Source: Chitinophaga agri (GTDB lineage Bacteria; Bacteroidota; Bacteroidia; Chitinophagales; Chitinophagaceae). From it: 64,000 nucleotides of DNA. A model generated the notes under the pieces. The model worked only from the letters and a program-made list of their open reading frames with translations. It made no database searches and had not been told where the DNA came from. The stretch is taken from the NCBI RefSeq assembly GCF_010093065.1, contig NZ_CP048113.1, positions 2,046,001 through 2,110,000 on the forward strand. The letters run 5' to 3'. The position numbers were made by a program, and so were the translations under genes. Positions 26,405 through 34,162 of this stretch are shown here, piece after piece (the stretch's first letter is position 1; every line of letters begins with the position of its first letter).

Positions 26405-27550
26405 ATGAGTTTCACCAATTTTCAGGAACAGGTTATTCAAAAACCTTTTGTACAGGAGTTAGCCATCTGGGACAAGCTCTACTCAAGCACTGTACTCAAT
26501 TTTAACATGGAGGCACAGACACAATCCAACTGGTGTTGGGCAGCTACTTCAAAAAGCGTGTCTTTCTTCTATTCCGCTTTGCTGAACCCCTGGACGCAAT
26601 GTAAAATTGCCTCCTCCGAACTCGGACAAACCTGCTGTACATCACCCGTTCCAGGCCCTTGCAACGTGCCCTGGTATCTGGACAAGGCACTCACCCGCAC
26701 CAAAAACTTTGTAGAACTGAAATATGGTACCATGAGCTGGGAAGCCGTGAAAGAACAGATCGATGCCGGTCTGGTAGTAGGCACACGTATCGGCTGGTCT
26801 GGTGGCGGTGGACACTTTATGGCGATCTATGGTGTCTCTAAGATCTTTAACACCAAGTACTTCCATATTGATGATCCTATCTATGGTAAAAGCATACTCA
26901 CTGTTAGTCAGTTCTCCACCAATTACCAGGGTAGTGGCACCTGGACACACAGTTACATCACGAAAAAACATTTTTACTTTATGTGGATCAAAGACCTCGT
27001 ATTCAAACCTGAACTGCTCAAACCCATTCCGGAGGTTCGCCCGCTGGTACGTTTACAACGTCCCAATATTAAGGCCGATAAAACCGCTGCTGAACTGGAA
27101 CTGAGCTTTGCGCATCACGCATACGTGGTCGGGCTGAAAGATATCGATAAAGATATCGCCATCCCGGAAAGACCAAGCTCACTGCGCATAGTAGAACTGG
27201 ATCAGCGTAAACCGGTAGCCCTGTACGATCTCGCTACGACGGAAGAAGATCCTCATGTACTGCAGGTAAGCACAGATGATGATTACCTGAACCGCATAGA
27301 AACAGGTATGGAACAGATCAAATCCAGTCTACGGGAAAAACAGATTGAAGGCGAAATGAGGGTACTGAAATTCCCTGCACTGAACCTCGAAGCGCTGTGG
27401 TTACATACTGAAGGCAGAGAAAATGACCGATATTATCTGTTGCGTCACTTTGGCCAGGACGATGTTGTGCTGGATGAAGGCCGGTTTAAAGAACTGGTGC
27501 TGAAACAGAAGGCCGTGGTAGAAAAACAGGATGACCTAATGGGTGCGTAA
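26405..27550 (+). CDS. Papain-like cysteine protease (AvrRpt2/C39-like fold), no signal peptide
   Basis: A 381-residue protein. The motif QSNWCWAA places the nucleophile at Cys44 next to the oxyanion Gln; the general base is probably His137 in GGGGHFMAIYG and the third residue Asp156 or Asp157 in HIDDPIYG. This C-H-D arrangement is that of papain-like enzymes of the C39_2 and C70 (AvrRpt2) groups. The catalytic domain ends near residue 195; the C-terminal 185 residues (PEVRPLVRLQRPNIKADKTAAELEL... ) match no domain I know. No signal peptide, lipobox or type IX sorting domain is visible, so it is cytosolic or leaves by an unrecognised route. The substrate is unknown. Confidence 0.78.
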   Translation: MSFTNFQEQVIQKPFVQELAIWDKLYSSTVLNFNMEAQTQSNWCWAATSKSVSFFYSALLNPWTQCKIASSELGQTCCTSPVPGPCNVPWYLDKALTRTKNFVELKYGTMSWEAVKEQIDAGLVVGTRIGWSGGGGHFMAIYGVSKIFNTKYFHIDDPIYGKSILTVSQFSTNYQGSGTWTHSYITKKHFYFMWIKDLVFKPELLKPIPEVRPLVRLQRPNIKADKTAAELELSFAHHAYVVGLKDIDKDIAIPERPSSLRIVELDQRKPVALYDLATTEEDPHVLQVSTDDDYLNRIETGMEQIKSSLREKQIEGEMRVLKFPALNLEALWLHTEGRENDRYYLLRHFGQDDVVLDEGRFKELVLKQKAVVEKQDDLMGA

Positions 27551-27614
27551 GCTATCAAACGTCGGTAGCAATGATTGATGAATAACGACGGCACATAAAA
27601 GATGCGCCGCCTGT

Positions 27615-27655
27615 ACTAAGCGCGTTCCCGGTTACGAGCCGGGAACGCGCTTAGT
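27615..27655. terminator. 17-bp perfect hairpin after the protease
   Basis: ACTAAGCGCGTTCCCGG (27615-27631) pairs exactly with 27639-27655 around TTACGAG. There is no T-tract, but it stands between convergent genes and probably ends both transcripts. Confidence 0.65.
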
Positions 27656-27805
27656 TATACAATAAGTGATTGTACTGCTATTGAATTAAACTGCATTTCA
27701 CTACGTCCGCCATGGTGAAAAGCATAACCATATTACCCAATCAAATGCCGATCTACGCTGAACAGCGAATAATTATCGTCAGCCTATACGGCTATTTCCT
27801 GCGTC

Positions 27806-28312
27806 TCAGCTTTTCACAAATCCCTGTATCAACGCATTCACATCATCGGTATGCAGCTTCGTACGCAAATTCACCATCACGAAATCCGCTTCGTCCTGCA
27901 CCAGTATTACCACATTCCCCAACTCATCATCTTTCCCCTTGTTCAGCATGTAAACCATTGCGCCTTCATGACGTACTTCTACCAGCGATTCAAATCCGTC
28001 CTTACTGATCAGTGTTTCTTTCAAACGTCTGATAGCAGTGATATCTATCAGATCTTTGCTGGCGCCTGCCAATGTATAGACTTTCACTTTATGCACCCTG
28101 CCCAGTACCCTCTTTATCTGGCGTGTATCTTCGTCTCCATTGGCGGGAATGATCCAGCTGGCTAATTTCAAAGGAACGCGACCGACGCCTATTCTCACGC
28201 CGGTACATTCACCCCGGTACTCACGATAAAAGGCGCGAAGCGATTTTTTCTGTGCCAGAGCAGGGCTTACGGCGAACAAGAGAACTATTGCAATGATAGC
28301 TATGTATTTCAT
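27806..28312 (-). CDS. DUF4252 protein, second copy
   Basis: A 168-residue exported protein with a signal peptide (MKYIAIIAIVLLFAVSPALAQ) and the DUF4252 pattern: a basic N-terminal segment, IKRVLGRVHKVKVYTL, then LISKDGFESLVEVRHEGAMVYMLNKGKDDELGNVVILVQDEADFVMVNL, split here for length. It is the last gene of a sigma/anti-sigma/DUF4252/DUF4252 operon. Proteins of this family are common targets of such sigma factors in Bacteroidota but have no assigned activity. This copy is more diverged and more basic than its neighbour. Confidence 0.8.
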   Translation of the reverse strand: MKYIAIIAIVLLFAVSPALAQKKSLRAFYREYRGECTGVRIGVGRVPLKLASWIIPANGDEDTRQIKRVLGRVHKVKVYTLAGASKDLIDITAIRRLKETLISKDGFESLVEVRHEGAMVYMLNKGKDDELGNVVILVQDEADFVMVNLRTKLHTDDVNALIQGFVKS

Positions 28313-28344
28313 AATGATGGGTTGATCTGTGGTGATTAAACGGG

Positions 28345-28866
28345 TTATCTTTTAATGTGCTTTAATTTGTCGAATCCTTCGATATTCATGCCGTTAGCCA
28401 GCTGACTGATCTCGGCCAGGTCGATATCGCCGATCAGGCTCATGGCCAGAAATTCGGTGTCGCTGCCCACCAGCATGATCAGTTCGGCAATATTGCCTTT
28501 CGCGTTCTCTTTTACCAGGAAGCGGAGATCATCCTTCCCATCCCGGACAGTCATTAGCTCCTCAAAGTCTTTACTCAGCATGGAGGAAGCTTCTTTGAAC
28601 AACGCCGTTCCTCCCTTGGCATTTTCTTTGGCCAGCAGGCGCAGCCCCCTGATCCTTTTCACGATCTGCAGGAATTGCTTTCCATCAGGGGAATTGATAT
28701 CCAGTTTGCTGAACATGCTGAACATCTTGGGCGTTACACTGATCAGGGTAAAGGTCTGATCATTTTCATACTTTTCAAAAAAACGATCGATGCCACTACC
28801 CTGCTGGGCAAAGATAGGCAGACCGGTGCCAGCAATGAGCAGCACCAATAACAAAAAGCGTTTCAT
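28345..28866 (-). CDS. DUF4252 protein, first copy
   Basis: A 173-residue protein with a signal peptide ending in PIFAQ and the typical family start GIDRFFEKYENDQTFTLISVTPKMFSMF, a mid-section IVKRIRGLRLLA and a late MTVRDGKDDLRFLVKEN. Exported, probably periplasmic. It is 39 bases downstream of the anti-sigma gene and 32 bases upstream of the second DUF4252 gene, so all are likely co-transcribed. The function is unknown; the arrangement suggests an envelope-stress output. Confidence 0.85.
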   Translation of the reverse strand: MKRFLLLVLLIAGTGLPIFAQQGSGIDRFFEKYENDQTFTLISVTPKMFSMFSKLDINSPDGKQFLQIVKRIRGLRLLAKENAKGGTALFKEASSMLSKDFEELMTVRDGKDDLRFLVKENAKGNIAELIMLVGSDTEFLAMSLIGDIDLAEISQLANGMNIEGFDKLKHIKR

Positions 28867-28905
28867 AAGTTTTCTTTTTATGTCAGATTTTTAGAATGGC
28901 CGTAA

Positions 28906-29412
28906 TTAATTTGCGCGGATCTTCTCCGCAGCTTCGTTAAAGTAAGACAGCTTCTGTACCTGAGATGTACCCTTGTTCAGATTGCGGGACAGTAAGGCCA
29001 GTGCTTTCTGTGTTGCAGCAAATGCCTCCTTCGGATCATCGTAGGTATCTTCTTCCATTGATCTTTCTGCCAGCACTGTCTCATGTCTGATCTGGAACTG
29101 CCTGGCTGAATAGCCCACACCCACTGCCATCAGTAATATAGCGGCATATTTCATCCAGTGATGCCATGCCATTGTTCTTACCACCCTTTTCGGAGGCGCC
29201 TGTGCGATCAGTGTGGCGATGTCAGGAAACGCAGGTACCGGAATGTCTGCTTCCGCTGCGAAGTAACCGAATAAGGGCTGCACTTCCTTCAGATCAGCGG
29301 GAAGGTCCTTCCTGTCTGTGCTGAAAAAATTACGCAATACTTCCTCTTCCTCCAATGAGGAGGTACCATCCCAATAACGGTCTAATAATTCCCTGATCCT
29401 GTTAAACTCCAT
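28906..29412 (-). CDS. Membrane protein, probable anti-sigma factor
   Basis: A 168-residue protein if begun at MEFNRIRELLDRYWDGTSS, the ATG that overlaps the sigma gene's end by 11 bases; the frame is open 15 codons further up inside the sigma gene. The N-terminal helix RELLDRYWDGTSSLEEEEVLRNFF is typical of short anti-sigma proteins in this phylum, followed by a linker and one transmembrane helix near 92-110 (MKYAAILLMAVGVGYSA). The C-terminal periplasmic part is helical. Coupled translation with the sigma gene supports a cognate pair. There is no zinc motif. Confidence 0.75.
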   Translation of the reverse strand: MEFNRIRELLDRYWDGTSSLEEEEVLRNFFSTDRKDLPADLKEVQPLFGYFAAEADIPVPAFPDIATLIAQAPPKRVVRTMAWHHWMKYAAILLMAVGVGYSARQFQIRHETVLAERSMEEDTYDDPKEAFAATQKALALLSRNLNKGTSQVQKLSYFNEAAEKIRAN

Positions 29413-29917
29413 ACACTTGCTGTTTTTGTAATTGTTCGCGTACTGCTTTTCGTGCACGGTGCAGATTGATCTTCACCTCACTCATTTCTATCATCAGGAT
29501 ATCTGCGATCTCCTGGTAGCTGTACCCGTCAATATCTCTCAATTGTATTATCGTACGGTATTTATCTGGTAACGCAGCTATCACACGGTGTACCCTGCGC
29601 ATCACGTCCTGTTGCTCTGTAGCCGTATGCGGATTCGCCTCGTGCAATGCCGGTACTTCACTGGCTCTATCAAGCTCCTCTGAACGCCTGTATTTCCTCG
29701 CCTTCATTTTGTCCAGCGCCAGGTTCCGCACGATACGCATACACCATGCCTCCATATTCTGCAAGTCAGGCATCCGCTCCTGTTGCTGCCATACCTTGAG
29801 CAGGGTATCCTGTGTTACGTCCATTGCATCTTCCTCATTTTCCAGTAGTCTGTAGGCAAAGCGGTAAAGCTTCTGCCTGACGGGAACTACCTGTGAAAGA
29901 AAGATTTCTAAAGACAT
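29402..29917 (-). CDS. ECF-type RNA polymerase sigma factor
   Basis: 171 residues. Region 2 contains YRLLENEEDAMDVTQDTLLKVWQQ (about residues 22-45) and WCMRIVRNLALDKMKARKYRR; region 4 contains VIAALPDKYRTIIQLRDIDGYSYQEIADILMIEMSEVKINLHRARKAVRE, listed here only as the helix-turn-helix GYSYQEIADIL and K-x-N-L-H-R-A-R. Directly upstream lies a GTAAC-N16-CGTC element, a typical ECF autoregulated promoter. It heads the operon with the anti-sigma and DUF4252 genes. Confidence 0.92.
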   Translation of the reverse strand: MSLEIFLSQVVPVRQKLYRFAYRLLENEEDAMDVTQDTLLKVWQQQERMPDLQNMEAWCMRIVRNLALDKMKARKYRRSEELDRASEVPALHEANPHTATEQQDVMRRVHRVIAALPDKYRTIIQLRDIDGYSYQEIADILMIEMSEVKINLHRARKAVREQLQKQQVYGV

Positions 29918-30020
29918 AAATAACAGATTCCTTGTTCTAAGTTACGACTTGCGTTGTTGCCTCCATCTGCTGATCTCTTTTCCTTCCTTCCCGGATGCTA
30001 CAGAGCGTTTACATAAAGAA

Positions 30021-30045
30021 GACGACCCGTCAAATACTTTGTTAC
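30021..30045 (-). promoter_or_regulatory. ECF-type promoter of the sigma/DUF4252 operon
   Basis: On the reverse strand GTAAC (30045-30041) and CGTC (30024-30021) are separated by 16 bases, the layout of classical ECF promoters (AAC-type -35 and CGTC -10). It would give a leader of about 100 bases ahead of the sigma gene and suggests autoregulation. Confidence 0.6.
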
Positions 30046-30098
30046 AAAAAAAGGGAAAGTTTTTTCAGAATAAGGATAAGCCGCTATTAATAAGCGAC

Positions 30099-31151
30099 TT
30101 ACAATTTTATACGTGGGTCTATGATCGTGTAGAGCAGGTCTGCCAGCAGGTTGATCACCACAAAAATGCCGGCAGTAAATAATATAGATCCCATCAGTAC
30201 GGGGAAATCAAACTTTTCGAGGGCGTCCACGGTGATCTTGCCGATGCCCTTCCATCCGAAGATATATTCAACAAAGAAGGCGCCTGCCAATAGTTCGGCA
30301 AACCAGCCGGTAATAGCCGTCACTACGGGATTCAGGGCATTCCGGAGGGCATGTCTGAATACGACCGCCCGCTGGGATAATCCCTTCGCATATGCCGTAC
30401 GGATATAGTCCTGGTTCAGGACGTCCAGCATAGCGCTACGTGTCAGTTGTACGATAATGGCAAGGGGACGTATTCCCAACGTAACAGCGGGTAATATGAG
30501 ATGGCGTATACTCAGGATGCGGCCTGCAAAGGGATCGGTCTCAAACAGACTACCCGTCATATGAAGGCCTGTATAATCGCTTAACACGAAACCAAAGAGA
30601 TAGGCTACGACAATGCCCATGAAGAATGAGGGCGCAGAAATGCCGACTACACTGGCAAAGACCGCCCCTGTATCCATCCAAGTATTTTGTTTTACTGCGG
30701 ATAATATCCCGAGTCCGATACCGGCGACAGTAGCAAACAACATCGCTGCTGCTGCCAGCACCAGGGTGCCAGGCAATGCTTCTGTCAATATTTCCCATAC
30801 ATCCTTTTTCCCCTGATAGGAACGGCGCAGGTAGGGGGTTTTTAGTACCAGGAGCCGGCCGTGTTGCAAATGGGCCAGTGTCAGGTAATGCATATTGTCT
30901 TCCGCAGCAGCGTTACTGTGTATGCCAACAGGCGACAGGTCATTTAAATATAAAAGGAACTGCACCGGTAAGGATTTATCCAGGTGCAGTTCCTTTCTTA
31001 CATTCTCCAGCGATGTTACGTCCGCGCGCTGCCCCAGGGTCAACCTAGCCGGATCGCCCGGCAGTACGTTGAACAGGAAGAATACCAGTATCACTACTCC
31101 CAGTAATACCAGTACGCCATAACTGAGTTTACGCAGCAGAAATTTGAACAT
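30099..31151 (-). CDS. ABC transporter permease, DppB/OppB type
   Basis: A 350-residue inner-membrane protein of the peptide/nickel permease family: LSYGVLVLLGVVILVFFLFNVLPGDPARL at the start (first helix and the conserved LPGDP), five more helices, and the cytosolic EAA-like loop YIRTAYAKGLSQRAVVFRHALRNALNPVVT cut here to its core AYAKGLSQRAVVFRHALRNA. It should form a channel with a DppC-type partner and two ATPases. None of these is encoded nearby, and the neighbour is a BT_3928-like gene six bases upstream. A 60-residue periplasmic insertion follows helix 1 (about 40-105). Confidence 0.88.
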   Translation of the reverse strand: MFKFLLRKLSYGVLVLLGVVILVFFLFNVLPGDPARLTLGQRADVTSLENVRKELHLDKSLPVQFLLYLNDLSPVGIHSNAAAEDNMHYLTLAHLQHGRLLVLKTPYLRRSYQGKKDVWEILTEALPGTLVLAAAAMLFATVAGIGLGILSAVKQNTWMDTGAVFASVVGISAPSFFMGIVVAYLFGFVLSDYTGLHMTGSLFETDPFAGRILSIRHLILPAVTLGIRPLAIIVQLTRSAMLDVLNQDYIRTAYAKGLSQRAVVFRHALRNALNPVVTAITGWFAELLAGAFFVEYIFGWKGIGKITVDALEKFDFPVLMGSILFTAGIFVVINLLADLLYTIIDPRIKL

Positions 31152-31156
31152 GCGGA

Positions 31157-32245
31157 TTATGGTATATCGTTATAATGCCATTTGCCTTTGATCGTGCCTT
31201 TTTCCAGAAGGATCAGACAGGGATTGCTTCTACCAGCTGTTTTGATCGCGGTTCCGTCCATCTGAACAAACGGAAACTGTAATCCATGTGCAGTGGAGAA
31301 AGCTGAGATATCTGCTTTAGAGGAAGCGGTAACACCGTAAATGTAGATCTTTCCTGTTTTCGCCTGTTCCTGCAGTGCATGCATTTTTGCATCCCAGCCC
31401 TTACCTGCTTCATGGACGTTCTTTACAAGGAAAAGATAGATAGGTGTTGATTCTGACAGGATTGCCTGCGTCTGATCACCACCATCCAGGCCAGTCAGGA
31501 TAAAATCCTTAATAGGCGCCTCTCCTTCTGCTTCTCTTACCAGTTTATCTTTACGGTCTACGAACACCCAGGTACTGTCGGACCATGGATAGTTAGCATC
31601 AGTGAACTCTTTCTGCTGACCATCTTTCTCATAGATCAGTACTGTTTCGTATTCTGCCGGACGCGCTCCCGGAGGCAATTTCATTTTTTCAGGAATGTTA
31701 TTACCTACTTTATAACCCAGGCAGTCTACGATCGGCAGGTGTTCAAGTGTATACCATTGTATACCAGCTGCGAATAAAACGGAAACCAGTACCAGTGCGA
31801 ATGTTAGCTTTTTGCCGAACAGCGGTTTAATTTGTTTCTGATAGATAAAGAGGATGAGGATCATCACCAGCAGGATGACATCTTTCCAGAAGGTCTGGGA
31901 AGCCGTCAGTTTGATACAGTCGCCAAAACAACCACACTCTTTAATCTCGCCACTGTATAATGCATAACCAGTGAGGAAGGTAAAAAATACGATCATGATC
32001 AACAGCAGGGAGGACACAAGACGCATGCGGAAGCCTAACAGCAACGCAGCCCCCAGTGCGATCTCCAGCGTATTCATAATAATAGAATAAGCCAGTGAAT
32101 AAGGAGAGAGGAATGTCATATGCAACACCTCGAAAAACTCGTCCATCTTATAGCTGAGCCCCAGTGGGTCATTCGCTTTGACCAGACCAGAAAAAATAAA
32201 CAAAACGCCAACGATAATTCTTAATAGGTTCAGGAGAAGTTTCAT
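31157..32245 (-). CDS. BT_3928-like membrane protein (DoxX/MauE domain plus C-terminal thioredoxin-like part)
   Basis: A 362-residue protein. The first 135 residues are four membrane helices of the DoxX/MauE type (LLRIIVGVLFIFSGLVKANDPLGL, later ECGCFGDCIKL with the Cys pair of the MauE group). A fifth helix is near 150-170 (FALVLVSVLFAAGIQWYTLE). The C-terminal 190 residues resemble a thioredoxin-like fold with no CxxC (PIYLFLVKNVHEAGKGWDAKMHALQEQ, cut to PIYLFLVKNV). This matches the family annotated from Bacteroides as BT_3928. A redox or folding role in the envelope is inferred. Its operon partner here is the DppB-type permease. Confidence 0.82.
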   Translation of the reverse strand: MKLLLNLLRIIVGVLFIFSGLVKANDPLGLSYKMDEFFEVLHMTFLSPYSLAYSIIMNTLEIALGAALLLGFRMRLVSSLLLIMIVFFTFLTGYALYSGEIKECGCFGDCIKLTASQTFWKDVILLVMILILFIYQKQIKPLFGKKLTFALVLVSVLFAAGIQWYTLEHLPIVDCLGYKVGNNIPEKMKLPPGARPAEYETVLIYEKDGQQKEFTDANYPWSDSTWVFVDRKDKLVREAEGEAPIKDFILTGLDGGDQTQAILSESTPIYLFLVKNVHEAGKGWDAKMHALQEQAKTGKIYIYGVTASSKADISAFSTAHGLQFPFVQMDGTAIKTAGRSNPCLILLEKGTIKGKWHYNDIP

Positions 32246-32279
32246 GGATAACTTTTTTTACCGGTGTTGATATACATAG

Positions 32280-32308
32280 TTGCAGATCACCACATTATTC
32301 TATTTTTG
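32280..32308 (+). promoter_or_regulatory. folP promoter with -33 and -7 elements
   Basis: TTG at 32280-32282 is followed 18 bases later by TATTTTTG (32301-32308), matching both parts of the Bacteroidota housekeeping promoter. The leader before the folP ATG would be about 17 bases. Confidence 0.65.
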
Positions 32309-32329
32309 TGAAGCAAAATAATCAATAAA

Positions 32330-33196
32330 ATGCAAAAGGATACAATGGAAGGGAAGAACGGCGAATATACTACGATCAATTGCCAGGGTAAGCTGCTTGA
32401 TTTGTCCAAACCAGTTGTCATGGGTATTATCAACATTACAGAAGACTCATTTTTCGCAGGCAGTAGAACGCAGCATATTGATCTTGTACTGGAAAGAGCC
32501 GCTCAGCTGATAGCCGAAGGTGCGCAGATCCTGGACATCGGTGCACAGAGTACCCGCCCGGGCGCTGTCACTGTCGGTCCTGATACGGAACTGGAACGAC
32601 TGGTACCTGCTGTGCGCATACTAAAAGAGCATTTCCCACAAGCCGTCCTCTCCATTGATACCTATTACGCGAATGTAGCAGAACAGACTGTTGATGCAGG
32701 CGCAGCCATCGTGAATGATGTCAGTGCCGGAGACCTGGATGCTGCCATGATACCGACGGTGGGCAGACTACAGGTGCCTTACATTGCCATGCACATGCAG
32801 GGTACACCTGCAAACATGCAGCAACAGCCGCATTACGAAGACGTGGTACAGGACGTGCTGGACTATTTTGTGCGCAAACGCGCGGAATGCCTGGAAGCGG
32901 GTATCAAAGATATTATTATCGATCCCGGATTCGGATTTGGTAAAACACTTGCCCATAACTATACCCTGTTAAAAAAACTACACGTTTTACATATGCTGGA
33001 ATGCCCGCTACTCGTGGGGATCTCCAGGAAATCGATGATCTATAAACTGCTTGACAGCTCTCCTGCTGAAGCTCTCAATGGTACCACGATCCTGCATACG
33101 CTGGCGCTGCAACAGGGCGCGCATATTCTAAGGGTACATGATGTGAAAGCAGCCATAGAAGCTGTGAAGATCACACAGTATATGAATGCGCTATAG
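32330..33196 (+). CDS. folP: Dihydropteroate synthase
   Basis: 288 residues; joins 6-hydroxymethyl-dihydropterin pyrophosphate to p-aminobenzoate in folate synthesis and is the sulfonamide target. Motifs: MGIINITEDSFFAGS (about 31-45), QILDIGAQSTRPGA (about 65-78), SIDTYYANVAEQ, the pterin-binding IVNDVSAG, IIDPGFGFGKT and VGISRKSMI. It starts 84 bases from the divergent BT_3928-like gene and is followed 29 bases later by cdaA; the folP-cdaA pair is common in Bacteroidota. Met6 is an alternative start. Confidence 0.96.
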   Translation: MQKDTMEGKNGEYTTINCQGKLLDLSKPVVMGIINITEDSFFAGSRTQHIDLVLERAAQLIAEGAQILDIGAQSTRPGAVTVGPDTELERLVPAVRILKEHFPQAVLSIDTYYANVAEQTVDAGAAIVNDVSAGDLDAAMIPTVGRLQVPYIAMHMQGTPANMQQQPHYEDVVQDVLDYFVRKRAECLEAGIKDIIIDPGFGFGKTLAHNYTLLKKLHVLHMLECPLLVGISRKSMIYKLLDSSPAEALNGTTILHTLALQQGAHILRVHDVKAAIEAVKITQYMNAL

Positions 33197-33225
33197 CATA
33201 TAAATATTTGTTATTTTTACGATCT

Positions 33226-34038
33226 ATGGAAAGCTTGTTTAGTTTTTACGGATATCGCTTTCACTGGCTGAACATACTGGACCTGGTAATAGTAATATTC
33301 CTCGTTATACAGCTGTACCGCCTGCTGAAGGGAAGCCTGGCCTTTAATATCTTCGTGGGGTTATTGATGATATACCTGGCGTACTTTATTGTACAACAGC
33401 TACACATGCCTATCCTGAGCACCCTATTACAGAGCTTTATCAATGTCGGACTCATCGCCATCATCATCATATTCCAGCCAGAGATCAGGAAGTTCCTGCT
33501 AGTGTTGGGAAAGAAGGCGCCACTGAGTAAAGACAGCTTCTTTACCAAACTGTTCCTGCCCGATAAGTTCAAAAGCTATAAAGAAGAAGAGAATATCATT
33601 AACGAAGTCATCACAGCCGTAGCCCGCATGGCCAGCAGCCGTACCGGAGCACTGATCGTGATCGCCAATACCTACCGTGTAAAGTTTGATACCGCATCCA
33701 GCATCGCACTTGACAGTAACATCAATGCCAAATTATTAGAAAGCATCTTCTGTAAGGGAAGTCCGCTGCATGACGGTGCATTGATCATTGTGGGCAATAA
33801 AATACTGGCCGCAAAAGTGATCCTGCCCGTGTCTGAAAATCCAAATCTGCCTACCCGTATCGGCCTGCGTCACCGCTCCGCTGTGGGGATTACAGAGCAT
33901 AGTGATAACCTTGCTATCATTGTTTCGGAAGAAAGAGGCACCATTTCCTATGCACAGGATGGGAACCTCGTGCAGGAGATATCACTGGAGGAGCTGAAGG
34001 TGAAGATGTATGAAGTCATGGTAGATGGATATGCGTAA
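33226..34038 (+). CDS. cdaA: Diadenylate cyclase
   Basis: 270 residues; makes cyclic di-AMP from two ATP at the inner membrane. Three N-terminal helices (LDLVIVIFLVIQLYRLL, FNIFVGLLMIYLAYFIV, FINVGLIAIIIIF) precede a DAC domain with the diagnostic DGA (LHDGALIIVG) and RHR (GLRHRSAVGITE) motifs. The ATG at 33226 is preferred over an in-frame TTG six codons up, because that TTG lies in the spacer after folP. c-di-AMP usually controls potassium and wall homeostasis. A DHH phosphoesterase gene that could degrade linear or cyclic dinucleotides is 1.0 kb downstream on the other strand. Confidence 0.95.
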   Translation: MESLFSFYGYRFHWLNILDLVIVIFLVIQLYRLLKGSLAFNIFVGLLMIYLAYFIVQQLHMPILSTLLQSFINVGLIAIIIIFQPEIRKFLLVLGKKAPLSKDSFFTKLFLPDKFKSYKEEENIINEVITAVARMASSRTGALIVIANTYRVKFDTASSIALDSNINAKLLESIFCKGSPLHDGALIIVGNKILAAKVILPVSENPNLPTRIGLRHRSAVGITEHSDNLAIIVSEERGTISYAQDGNLVQEISLEELKVKMYEVMVDGYA

Positions 34039-34056
34039 ATAGTCCGGCTTCATCAC

Positions 34057-34097
34057 CAGTTACTAATCACTAATTACTATTTTCTAATTACCAATTA
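34057..34097 (+). repeat. Diverged AATTA-type repeat after cdaA
   Basis: A run of related units (ACTAATCACTAATTACTA, CTAATTACCAATTA) leads straight into the hairpin at 34097. It resembles the dispersed repeat next to rpe and the peroxiredoxin gene but is more diverged. Confidence 0.4.
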
Positions 34098-34138
34098 AAG
34101 AAAAAGGATGTCCGCTGTAGCGAACATCCTTTTTCTTT
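34097..34138. terminator. Bidirectional terminator cdaA/FKBP
   Basis: AAAGAAAAAGGATGT (34097-34111) pairs with ACATCCTTTTTCTTT (34124-34138) over 15 bp, continuing after a C-A mismatch into CGCT-GT-AGCG. The tip CCGCTGTAGCGAA is nearly identical to that of the hairpin at 58112-58153. Confidence 0.85.
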
Positions 34139-34162
34139 ATCAGCAGTTAATTGCTTTTTCTC

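Noticed and set aside
33208..33210. TTG at 33208 as start of cdaA
   Set aside because: It falls in the A/T-rich spacer after folP; the ATG at 33226 gives the usual N-terminus.
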